The notes below the pieces were generated by a model. It searched no databases. It had not been told where the DNA came from and saw only the letters and a program-made list of their open reading frames with translations. The position numbers and the translations under genes are program-made. This document shows, in pieces, positions 1 to 5,911 of a DNA stretch of 10,385 bases (the stretch's first letter is position 1; each line of letters opens with the position of its first letter). Source of the DNA: an uncultured Verrucomicrobiota bacterium. GTDB taxonomy: Bacteria > Verrucomicrobiota > Kiritimatiellia > RFP12 > UBA1067. The stretch is from positions 1-10,385 of the forward strand of contig CAMPAF010000086.1 of assembly GCA_946631535.1 (NCBI GenBank), in the 5' to 3' direction.

Positions 1-55
1 GAGCAGCTGCCTTCTAAGCAGCGGGTAGCAGGTTCGAGTCCTGTCAGGGGCGCCA
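1..55 (+). tRNA. tRNA-Arg (anticodon TCT), 5' end outside the window
   Basis: The window opens inside a tRNA. The anticodon stem is 6-10 paired with 18-22, and the 7-base loop CTTCTAA at 11-17 has anticodon TCT at 13-15, which reads AGA (Arg). The T arm follows (GCAGG, loop TTCGAGT, CCTGT). The acceptor 3' strand CAGGGGC, discriminator G and an encoded CCA end at 55. The D arm and the acceptor 5' strand lie upstream of the window. The next tRNA begins 4 bases later, so the two are very likely cotranscribed and processed from one precursor. Confidence 0.93.
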
Positions 56-59
56 ACGC

Positions 60-136
60 GGACCCGTAGCTCAGTTGGTCAGAGCGGGGGACTCATAATC
101 CCTTGGTCCTGGGTTCAAGTCCCGGCGGGTCCACCA
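60..136 (+). tRNA. tRNA with CAT anticodon: tRNA-Ile2 (lysidine-modified) or elongator tRNA-Met
   Basis: A complete cloverleaf is visible. Acceptor GGACCCG (60-66) pairs with CGGGTCC (126-132), followed by discriminator A133 and an encoded CCA (134-136). The anticodon stem GGGGA/TCCCT (87-91/99-103) carries loop CTCATAA with CAT at 94-96. The T arm CTGGG/CCCGG holds TTCAAGT. It is not an initiator, because the first acceptor pair is G-C and the anticodon stem lacks the three stacked G-C pairs next to the loop. The anticodon stem-loop and variable loop (CTCATAATCCCTTGGTC) resemble E. coli tRNA-Ile2 (CTCATAATCGCTTGGTC) more than E. coli elongator Met. I therefore lean towards Ile2, in which TilS converts C34 to lysidine, but Met cannot be excluded by eye. 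Confidence 0.9.
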
Positions 137-140
137 TCTG

Positions 141-1196
141 TCACGCGAAGCGGAGCAGGATGAGCTTCAGCAGGTCGCGGAAGCGGATCGGCCACAGCCG
201 CGTCGGGCGGTCGGCCTGCAGGGGGCGCTTGAGGAAAGACGGCATCTCTGGGAAGAACTCCAGTCCGGACAGCTTCTCGAGCTCGTCGATCGTCACGATG
301 TCGTGCGCGGGAAACGCCCAGCGTCCGGACGTCTGCGGCACGAGGACTGCGAGCGCGCGTACGCCATCCTCCGTCTGCGCGACGGCTATCATGTAGTACT
401 GCTCAGGAACATCTATGCCTCCGGCGGCGATCGTCTCTCTCGCGCTTGGGGACGTTCCGGATAGGGCGCCCACGATGACCCATATCTCGCCGTACTTCGC
501 AGTCCAGAGGTCTGCGATGCGCCGTTCCATCTCGCGCCAAGGTCCACGGTTTAGCGCGGGTGCCTGCGGGGAGATGTTCGTCATCATGAACGTCTTGCGC
601 TGCTCGTCCGGCCCGAAGCGCGAGACGACTGCGTGGTTCGGCACCATGTGTCCGCGGTCGTAGCGCGAGCCGGTGTAGGCGGCGGGCGAGGGGGAAGAGG
701 CGACGCTGCGGTCCTTCGTGAAGCTAGGGCGCTTGCCATCGTCGAATCGCGCGTCGCGCGGCACGTGGTAGGCGGCCCACACTGGACGCTTCAGCGACGG
801 CGACCAGCCGACAGCGAACTCGCCGCGGCGGAGCACGGCGATGTCCTTTGGCGCCGGATTGCCCACGCGTTGCGGCTCGCCGGCGAAGAACACCTGCCCG
901 GAAGGGACGGGGTCGTCGGAGTCGTAGACCGCGTCGTGGCCGGTCCAGCCGAGCGCGTCGGTGACGAATGCGGTGCGGTCGCCGAAGTACACGAGCGGTG
1001 CCGTGAGGAAGGATTCGCGCTCGGCGAGCCATTCGGCCGGATGGTGGACGTACCAGTCGCCGATGCCGCAGAGGGCGAGCAGGGTCAGGACCACGACTGC
1101 CACGGCGATGCGTGCCGCATACCGCAGTCTGCTGACGGGTTTAGCCTTCTTCGCCACTTTGGCGTTCTTTTTCACATTGCCTTTTTTCTTGGCCAT
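141..1196 (-). CDS. Membrane-anchored DNA/RNA non-specific endonuclease (NUC/endonuclease G family), 351 aa
   Basis: A metal-dependent nuclease of the Serratia nuclease/EndoG family that cleaves DNA and RNA without strong sequence preference. Residues 1-26 are very basic (a run of Lys and Arg), 27-45 form one hydrophobic helix, and the rest lacks further membrane segments. This suggests an uncleaved anchor with the catalytic domain outside the cytoplasmic membrane. The signature DRGHM is at 180-184 with catalytic His183. The metal and active-site block N207...Q211...N216...W220...E224 follows with normal spacing (compare His89, Asn119 and Glu127 of Serratia nuclease). The catalytic core looks intact. 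It is the last gene of operon B: the upstream stop TAG is separated from this ATG by two bases, so translation is probably coupled. No immunity protein or secretion partner is visible. Roles could be nucleic-acid scavenging, cell-envelope DNA processing or defence. The family call is firm and the role is open. Confidence 0.9.
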   Translation of the reverse strand: MAKKKGNVKKNAKVAKKAKPVSRLRYAARIAVAVVVLTLLALCGIGDWYVHHPAEWLAERESFLTAPLVYFGDRTAFVTDALGWTGHDAVYDSDDPVPSGQVFFAGEPQRVGNPAPKDIAVLRRGEFAVGWSPSLKRPVWAAYHVPRDARFDDGKRPSFTKDRSVASSPSPAAYTGSRYDRGHMVPNHAVVSRFGPDEQRKTFMMTNISPQAPALNRGPWREMERRIADLWTAKYGEIWVIVGALSGTSPSARETIAAGGIDVPEQYYMIAVAQTEDGVRALAVLVPQTSGRWAFPAHDIVTIDELEKLSGLEFFPEMPSFLKRPLQADRPTRLWPIRFRDLLKLILLRFA

Positions 1197-1198
1197 GG

Positions 1199-1858
1199 CT
1201 ATCTCTTCTCTGGGATTGGTCTTAGCACGTAGTCGTAGATGTGTTCGATCGCGAGGGAAAACTCGGCGAACGTGAACGCGTCGGGGGAGATCTCCGCGTG
1301 CGGGTCGGGGATGATGGATACGCGGGCTTTGGGCAGGCTGCTGCCGAATCCCGAAATGGATGACGCGTTTGGAAGGATGATTGCCGAAGCGTGGCGGAGC
1401 GTCGAGAGCTCGAGGTGACGCGCGATCGCCGCGCGCGGGCCCTTGAAGAATCCGGGCGTCGACAGCGGACGGTGGATCTCGGCGATGTACGGGTAGCGGT
1501 GAACGGTGCCGCGGTCAATCGCGCGCGCGACGAGCGCGCCGTCGTTGAACCCGTGCAGGACGGCGTAGTCGCGTCGGGCCGCAAGCGCCACTCCGCGAAA
1601 GAACATGATGGTGGCGAGGATGAAGCGGCGGATGGACGGGCGGCGCGGAGGATCGTCGGTGAAAGGGATGCGCGGAATGGTGAAGACCCTGGCGGCGGGG
1701 TCTAGCGTGGCGGTGAGAAGGGGGGCGATGCGCGGCACGAGAACGTCGACTGCACGTCCCTGCTCGCGCAGGGCGGCCACGGTATCCTGTATGCGGAGCA
1801 TCTCCTGGGGATCCGCATGGACGCGCGTTGAGGCGACGATCAGTACGGCGGACGGCAT
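1199..1858 (-). CDS. GT4-like glycosyltransferase N-terminal domain protein lacking the donor-binding domain, 219 aa
   Basis: The protein matches the N-terminal (acceptor-side) Rossmann domain of GT4/GT-B glycosyltransferases. It has an opening beta strand with a DPQEMLR segment, then a helix that leads into VDVLVP. About residue 100 there is YAVLHGFNDGALVARA, then YIAEIHRPL, and an ASAIILPNASSI segment followed by VSIIPDPH, which corresponds to the end of the N-domain. Full-length relatives run to about 350-400 residues. Here the sequence passes from the linker straight to FSLAIEHIYDYVLR, which resembles the last C-terminal helix that folds back on the N-domain in GT-B enzymes. The nucleotide-sugar domain with its E-x7-E type motif is absent, and no remnant lies downstream because the nuclease starts 2 bases after the stop. 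The start ATG follows AAAGGGA, 7 bases after the zinc-ribbon stop. It may be non-catalytic, or may need a partner subunit. I infer the GT relation from motifs only. Confidence 0.68.
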   Translation of the reverse strand: MPSAVLIVASTRVHADPQEMLRIQDTVAALREQGRAVDVLVPRIAPLLTATLDPAARVFTIPRIPFTDDPPRRPSIRRFILATIMFFRGVALAARRDYAVLHGFNDGALVARAIDRGTVHRYPYIAEIHRPLSTPGFFKGPRAAIARHLELSTLRHASAIILPNASSISGFGSSLPKARVSIIPDPHAEISPDAFTFAEFSLAIEHIYDYVLRPIPEKR

Positions 1859-1865
1859 GGTCCCT

Positions 1866-2075
1866 TTACAGGTCCGAGAGTTCGATGCGGATCGTGCGTG
1901 ATTTCATCGCGTCCAGCTGGGCCTGCGTCGGAGCCTGCTCCTCCGCCGGAGCGACGACGATGTGCGCGCCGCACGCGGGACATTCCACCGTCTGGCCTAT
2001 CTTTCCTGCAGGGGCCTCGATCTCCTGGCGGCAGGTGGTGCAGACGAACGACACAAAGTTGTTTTCCTCTGACAT
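1866..2075 (-). CDS. Small zinc-ribbon protein, 69 aa
   Basis: The first 40 residues hold CTTC (Cys12, Cys15) and CPAC (Cys32, Cys35) around an EIEAPAGKIGQTVE hairpin. This is a typical four-cysteine zinc ribbon that would bind one zinc ion. A polar linker rich in Ala, Pro and Gln leads to a short end, SRTIRIELSDL, that may form a strand. I chose the ATG at 2075 because GAGGAA lies 7 bases upstream on the same strand. A longer frame starts at 2090 (adding MRNRA) and would overlap the upstream stop as ATGA, but it has no evident Shine-Dalgarno sequence. No enzymatic domain is present. Such ribbons usually mediate binding to protein or nucleic acid. Its place between the oxidoreductase-like and glycosyltransferase-like genes suggests an accessory role to one of them, which is not proven. 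Confidence 0.85.
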   Translation of the reverse strand: MSEENNFVSFVCTTCRQEIEAPAGKIGQTVECPACGAHIVVAPAEEQAPTQAQLDAMKSRTIRIELSDL

Positions 2076-2086
2076 GGCACGGTTCC

Positions 2087-3175
2087 TCATTTCGCGAAGG
2101 GCGAAGCCTTCTTTACCAGCTGGAGATAGCGAATAGCCTCGACGACGTCGTCGAGCGCGACCGGGAACGGTTCCGCCGTCCGAATGGTGGCGTACATGGC
2201 CCGCCAGAACGCGACGGTGCCGGACTTCTCCGCCGTGGGGGGAAGGGCGGCGGGGATGTCGACGATCGGCAGCTTCTCGTGCATGTCGTCAAGCGGCGGC
2301 GTGCGGACGCTGGACCGTCTTCGCGGGAACTTGAACGCGGGGTCGATCACGTGGAGAACGCCCTCGGTCGCTCCAGGTGCGACGGTGAAGGTACCGCGCG
2401 AGCCGCGGACGGTGAACGACGGCTCGCAAGCGGCGAGGTGGCCGCCGTTGATCTCGATGTCTGCCGTCACCTCTCCGCGCGACTTCAGCACGATGTGCGC
2501 GAAGTCCTCGGCGTCGCCGAGCGCGGCCACGCGCTTGAGCTCGCTCCACAGCTGGGTTGGCTGGGCGCGCATGAGCGCCACGGCCTGGAGGATGGCGTCC
2601 ACGCCCGCGTACCATGCGGCGCCGCCGCCGCACCGCTTGACGCTCTGCCAGTCGTCGCGGCGCAGGTAGTCCTGGCGACGGACGCGCACGTCGTAGATCT
2701 CGCCGAGGGCCGGGTTGTCCAGCGCGGCCTGCGCGAGGCGGAAGTCGGGGGCGAAGAGCCCTGGCGTGTACGCGAAGAGGCGACCTTGCGCCTTCACGGA
2801 TGCGGCCTTGAGGATCGTGGCGGCGTCGTGCGAGAGGGCGAGCGGAGTCTCGAGGAGGGTGTACCTGCCGCGGTTCAGCGACTCCAGCGCGGCGGACTGG
2901 TGGTCCGTCGTGGGAAGGGCGATGTCCACCAGATCGATGTCGGGATCGTCCATCATGTCCTCGACGCGGCGGTACATGCGCACCTTGGGATACGCCTTCT
3001 CCACGATCGTGCGCCGCTCGCGTATGAGATCGCACACAGCCGTCACCTGGTACAGCTCGGGGAGGCTCCTCAATGCGGGAAGGTGGTCATGCAGGGCTGC
3101 TCTGCCAAGCCCCACCATGGCCACGCGCAAAGGCGGCCTGTGCGTCTCCAGATTGTCGTCATTCGGTTCCATCAT
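2087..3175 (-). CDS. Gfo/Idh/MocA-family NAD(P)-binding protein with altered active site, 362 aa
   Basis: Family members are NAD(P)-dependent sugar or inositol oxidoreductases with an N-terminal Rossmann fold and a C-terminal alpha/beta domain. The Rossmann start RVAMVGLGRAALHDHLPAL is at 17-35, VTAVCDL with Asp49 ends strand 2, and DIDLVDIALPTTDH (79-92) is the usual DaV.I.tP..H segment. The usual EKP motif reads ETP (109-111), so the catalytic Lys is Thr110. In the later GGG motif (183-185) the D-x3-H pair of active relatives (Asp172 and His176 in B. subtilis inositol dehydrogenase, with Lys97) aligns with Tyr189 and Asp193. All three catalytic positions are thus changed. Length is normal for the family. 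The first ATG has AAGGAG 5 bases upstream; an adjacent second ATG has the same site at 8. It is the first gene of operon B behind a strong promoter. It may be a ligand or cofactor sensor, or may use other chemistry. Confidence 0.88.
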   Translation of the reverse strand: MMEPNDDNLETHRPPLRVAMVGLGRAALHDHLPALRSLPELYQVTAVCDLIRERRTIVEKAYPKVRMYRRVEDMMDDPDIDLVDIALPTTDHQSAALESLNRGRYTLLETPLALSHDAATILKAASVKAQGRLFAYTPGLFAPDFRLAQAALDNPALGEIYDVRVRRQDYLRRDDWQSVKRCGGGAAWYAGVDAILQAVALMRAQPTQLWSELKRVAALGDAEDFAHIVLKSRGEVTADIEINGGHLAACEPSFTVRGSRGTFTVAPGATEGVLHVIDPAFKFPRRRSSVRTPPLDDMHEKLPIVDIPAALPPTAEKSGTVAFWRAMYATIRTAEPFPVALDDVVEAIRYLQLVKKASPFAK

Positions 3176-3214
3176 TCGCTCTCCTTGAGTCAGACTGAAC
3201 GTGTCAACGAGGAA

Positions 3215-3243
3215 AGTTTACCTAAAACGATTACGCATGTCAA
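3215..3243 (-). promoter_or_regulatory. Sigma70-type promoter of operon B
   Basis: On the - strand a perfect -35 hexamer TTGACA (3243-3238) is followed after exactly 17 bases by TAAACT (3220-3215), which matches 4 of 6 bases of TATAAT. The expected start of transcription is near 3208, giving a leader of about 33 bases to the ATG at 3175. A second TTGACA lies at 3207-3202, about at the start site, and has no -10 at a workable distance. Confidence 0.72.
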
Positions 3244-3275
3244 GCGACAGCGAGAAATTCAATGCAAAACGACAG

Positions 3276-3297
3276 GGACGGCGTTCCACCGCCGTCC
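3276..3297 (-). terminator. Probable terminator hairpin behind the SUMF1 gene
   Basis: GGACGGCG (3276-3283) and CGCCGTCC (3290-3297) form a perfect 8-bp stem with a 6-base loop. In the - strand transcript it is followed by CTGTCGTTTTGC, a short, interrupted U tract that starts several bases from the stem. It lies about 46 bases past the SUMF1 stop and just before the operon B promoter, where a terminator is expected. The weak U tract keeps confidence moderate. Confidence 0.5.
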
Positions 3298-3306
3298 GTC
3301 GCTGCG

Positions 3307-3326
3307 GGCGGCGATGCAACGCCGCC
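3307..3326 (-). other. Second GC-rich hairpin between the SUMF1 stop and the terminator
   Basis: GGCGGCG (3307-3313) and CGCCGCC (3320-3326) form a perfect 7-bp stem around the loop ATGCAA, 16 bases past the SUMF1 stop codon. No U tract follows it directly. In tandem with the next stem it could protect the 3' end of the SUMF1 mRNA or help termination. Confidence 0.5.
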
Positions 3327-3342
3327 TCTACCAAACCACTGC

Positions 3343-5055
3343 CTAGTTCGACAGGGTTCGGGCGAGGCGGAAGCCGAAGCTGGAGAGGACGGACGACGGG
3401 AAGCTGTTGCCCCGGATGGACGAGGTGCAGCGGACCGCACCGTTGTCCCAGCTGCCGCCGCGCCTCACCCTGTTCGCTCCCGAGGAAGAACCAACGGGCT
3501 CCGTCCCCCCGCTTGCCAAGTCGCCGTACCAATCCAGACACCACTCCCACACGTTCCCGTACATATCGTAGAGCCCCCAGGCGTTCGGCTGATACGAGCC
3601 GACAACCGTGTGTCCATCCAAACAGCCGCCCTTGCCGTCCGGCTCGTGCCTAGCGAAAGATTCATCGGGCTCCTTCCAGCAACGCGCTTTCTGGTTGAGA
3701 GCGAACCGCCCCAGCTTCTTCAGGTCGGCCTCGGTGTCGCCGCCATTGTTGTATTTGCTCGTCGTCCCCGCCCGGCAAGCGTATTCCCATTGGGCTTCTG
3801 TGGGCAGGTCGAAGGTAAGGCCCGTGCGCGCCTGGAGCTTGCCCATAAACGTCGAAGAATCGACGTTCACGGAACTTGGCCAGTCGTAGGTGGACGAATC
3901 GCCGCGAATCATATTCCACGAGACATTTTCGACGGGCCGCATATCGCCCTTATATTTAGATGGATTGTTGTCCGTCACCAGCTCGTACTGTTTCTGCGTG
4001 ACCTCGAATACGCCGCAGTAGAACGGCTTCGTGAGCGTCACCTTATGCTCGCCGCCCATCTTGAATGTGCCCGGCTCGATGCGGCGCAAAACAAGCTTCG
4101 TGGTCTTGTACTCGTCCGTCCAGCCGCCCTTCGGCTCGGCGGCGAGGTACGAGACGGGATACTTGCTCGCGTCCGGTCCCGCCGAGAGGTCGATGACGCA
4201 GTAGAGGGCGTTGGATGGCACACCGCCGCGAGGCGCGTCGGAAACGTTTGCGGCGCGCCCCGAGCCGACAGCGGCGGAAGCAGAGAAACTGTCGGCGAAC
4301 GGCGTCGAGGCGATGCGTTTCTCGGCGATGACCTTCTTCAGGCCAGTCAGCTCGCCGGAGGCGATGGCCTTGCGGTAGAGCGCCACAGCATGGGCCTTGA
4401 TCGCATCCGCCGCCGTGGGTTCCGTCGGCTTGTAGCTCCACCAGAAGTCGCCCGCCGGGGCGAGCGTCTTGCCGGCGGCCTCGGCCTTCGCCACGTCCTT
4501 GGCGTCATCCAGCTTCGCGAAGACGTCCAGCGCGCCCTTCCAGTCGCCCGTTACGGCCAGCAGCTCCGCGTAGCGTCGGCGCGTAGGTTCGTCGGCGCGG
4601 TTGCGCTTGATGGACGAAGCCAGCTTCGCGAGCTCCATCTGCGCAGACGCCGAGCGGTACTGCGCGAAGAGCCCAGGCACGTTCTGCTCGCTCACATGGT
4701 CGATGGCGGGCTTGAGGATGTCGTTGCGCATGACTTCGGGCGGAATGTCCTTTACCTGTTCCCCGAGCGCGGCGATGGCGGCGACGGCCTTGGCGTCCTC
4801 CTTGGCCTGGGCGAAGTACCAGATGGCGCCTTTCAGGAGCAGGAACTTGGCGGCCTCGGTGTTCGCCTCCTTGGCGTAGGTCATGGCCACGTCGCCCACC
4901 TCGGCGGCGGTCTTCTTCTTGGCCCTGAAGTCGGCCACGAGGGGATTCATCAGCTCGGCCACAATCGGGGCGGCTTTCCTCTGCTCGTCCCGCGTGGGCA
5001 TGGCGGCTGCCGCGAGGGCGAGCATTGCCGCGATCGAAACCACAAGTCTTTTCAT
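3343..5055 (-). CDS. Exported SUMF1/FGE-sulfatase-domain protein with helical N-terminal region, 570 aa
   Basis: The N-terminus (KR, then a hydrophobic Leu/Ala/Val run to about residue 18) is a Sec signal peptide, with cleavage likely near AAAA/MP. Residues 25-320 are Ala- and Lys-rich and helical, possibly TPR-like around 180-200, and include WWSYKP and a YRKA...GLKKVIAEKRI segment that I recall from SUMF1 proteins of PVC bacteria. The SUMF1 domain (about 325-568) shows FEVTQKQY (350-357), RPVENVSW (373-380), DLPTEAQWEYACRAG (416-430), NAWGLYDMYGNVWEWC (491-506) and RRGGSWDN (531-538). True formylglycine-generating enzymes bind copper with two cysteines in GGSYLCHDSYC. Here the second is kept (Cys543) but the first position is Asn538, so sulfatase-type Cys oxidation is unlikely. 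It is probably a structural or carbohydrate/lectin-like relative. ATG has GGAG 8 bases upstream. It is probably transcribed on its own. Confidence 0.88.
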   Translation of the reverse strand: MKRLVVSIAAMLALAAAAMPTRDEQRKAAPIVAELMNPLVADFRAKKKTAAEVGDVAMTYAKEANTEAAKFLLLKGAIWYFAQAKEDAKAVAAIAALGEQVKDIPPEVMRNDILKPAIDHVSEQNVPGLFAQYRSASAQMELAKLASSIKRNRADEPTRRRYAELLAVTGDWKGALDVFAKLDDAKDVAKAEAAGKTLAPAGDFWWSYKPTEPTAADAIKAHAVALYRKAIASGELTGLKKVIAEKRIASTPFADSFSASAAVGSGRAANVSDAPRGGVPSNALYCVIDLSAGPDASKYPVSYLAAEPKGGWTDEYKTTKLVLRRIEPGTFKMGGEHKVTLTKPFYCGVFEVTQKQYELVTDNNPSKYKGDMRPVENVSWNMIRGDSSTYDWPSSVNVDSSTFMGKLQARTGLTFDLPTEAQWEYACRAGTTSKYNNGGDTEADLKKLGRFALNQKARCWKEPDESFARHEPDGKGGCLDGHTVVGSYQPNAWGLYDMYGNVWEWCLDWYGDLASGGTEPVGSSSGANRVRRGGSWDNGAVRCTSSIRGNSFPSSVLSSFGFRLARTLSN

Positions 5056-5132
5056 GTTTAGTACTCCGTTCTGTCCGTTTTAGTCATGCTCATATAAGGT
5101 AGTACAAGATTCGCGAGCGGGAATGACAGTGG

Positions 5133-5159
5133 TTTGCAATTTTTTTTGCCGATTGCAAA
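5133..5159. promoter_or_regulatory. Inverted repeat upstream of the SUMF1 gene, possible operator
   Basis: TTTGCAAT (5133-5140) and ATTGCAAA (5152-5159) are perfect 8-base inverted arms separated by 11 bases (seven T then GCCG). The element lies 78-104 bases upstream of the SUMF1 ATG and is AT-rich in a GC-rich region. It could be a regulator's binding site or a stem-loop. No protein can be assigned to it from sequence. I see no convincing -35/-10 pair between it and the SUMF1 start. Confidence 0.35.
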
Positions 5160-5172
5160 TTGCCGGTGAATC

Positions 5173-5191
5173 GCGGATGCGAAGCACCCGC
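5173..5191 (-). other. Stem-loop between the sigma-factor gene and the SUMF1 gene
   Basis: GCGGATGC (5173-5180) and GCACCCGC (5184-5191) form an 8-bp stem (one G-U pair in the - strand RNA) with a 3-base loop. No U tract follows, so it is not a standard intrinsic terminator. The surrounding 5192-5308 stretch has further GC-rich partial dyads (for example CCTGGCCAGG near 5230) and no coding sequence that I can support. Confidence 0.3.
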
Positions 5192-5308
5192 CATGCGCCG
5201 TCCTGGTGGTCATGGGTGTCCCGGGGGTCCTGGCCAGGCACCACCCGGCGAAGCGGCATCGCGCCTTTCCAGCCTCTGGCCTGCGCATTCCCATCCGATG
5301 CCACACCT

Positions 5309-5911
5309 CTAGTCCCTGAGCATGGCCTCGAAGTCGGCTATCATGGCGTCTACGCGGGTCTTGGTCTGCGAGACCACGTTCCGGGAGACGCCGAACGCCT
5401 TTGCCACCTCGCCGATGGGCTTTTCCTCCAGCACGTAGGCTCGGTAGACATCCTTCGACCTCTGCGCGAGCGCGGTGCGCGTAAGCACGTGCTCCACGGC
5501 GGCCGCGTGCTGCGCCAGCCGCCACTTCGCGTCCAGCATCGCCGCCGCCTCGGGCTGCACGGCGATCTCCTGCGCGGTGGTACGGTTGAGCGACACATGG
5601 CGGTCGGCCGCACGCACCTGGGCCTTCTGCCAGCGGTTGATGACCTCGCGGCGGGTGATCGTGGCGAGGAACGCGCGGAAGCGACCCTTCTCCGGGCGGT
5701 AGGCGCCGCTCCGAAACACTTCCACGAGCTTCACCATCACGTCCTGTACCACATCGTCGGTGTCGGACCTCGCCCCCGCGAACTCGGCGAAATGCCGTAT
5801 CACTGGCTGGTAGAGCTCGAAGAACTTCACCCACGTCGCTTCGTCCTCGCCGGTGGCTTGCGCGGCCATGCGCGCGATGAGGGTGACGGGCGTATCCGGA
5901 ATCCTGCTCAT
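5309..5911 (-). CDS. ECF-type RNA polymerase sigma factor, 200 aa
   Basis: A group 4 sigma-70 factor. Region 2 spans about 20-96: WVKFFELYQPVI, then DTDDVVQDVMVKLVE (50-64, core-binding 2.2), then a GRFRAFLATITRREVINRW block (76-94, regions 2.3-2.4 for melting and -10 recognition). A linker of about 35 residues leads to region 4 (about 130-195) with a helix-turn-helix KPIGEVAKAFGVSRNVVSQTKTRV (164-187) for the -35 element. Length is normal for ECF factors. The frame is open further upstream, but the ATG at 5911 is chosen because it overlaps the kinase stop as ATGA and puts region 2 at the usual place. No anti-sigma factor is next to it. The overlapping kinase suggests control by phosphorylation, as in STK-linked ECF groups described in Planctomycetes. 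Targets are unknown. Confidence 0.92.
   Translation of the reverse strand: MSRIPDTPVTLIARMAAQATGEDEATWVKFFELYQPVIRHFAEFAGARSDTDDVVQDVMVKLVEVFRSGAYRPEKGRFRAFLATITRREVINRWQKAQVRAADRHVSLNRTTAQEIAVQPEAAAMLDAKWRLAQHAAAVEHVLTRTALAQRSKDVYRAYVLEEKPIGEVAKAFGVSRNVVSQTKTRVDAMIADFEAMLRD

Noticed and set aside
1898..3346. 482-codon open frame on the + strand
   Set aside because: It crosses operon B and its promoter in antisense and has shadow-type composition. The - strand genes explain the region.
3262..5061. 599-codon open frame on the + strand
   Set aside because: It is the antisense shadow of the SUMF1 gene, with low-complexity Arg/Val/Leu composition and no recognisable domain.
5082..5107. Possible sigma70 promoter for the SUMF1 gene (TTGTAC and TATATG or TAAAAC)
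   Set aside because: The hexamers match poorly, and no pair falls at 16-18 bases spacing.
5133..5159. Intrinsic terminator for the sigma-factor gene at the T-rich inverted repeat
   Set aside because: The eight-T run (5140-5147) is on the + strand and mostly in the loop. In the - strand transcript it is an A run, so it cannot serve as a U tract.
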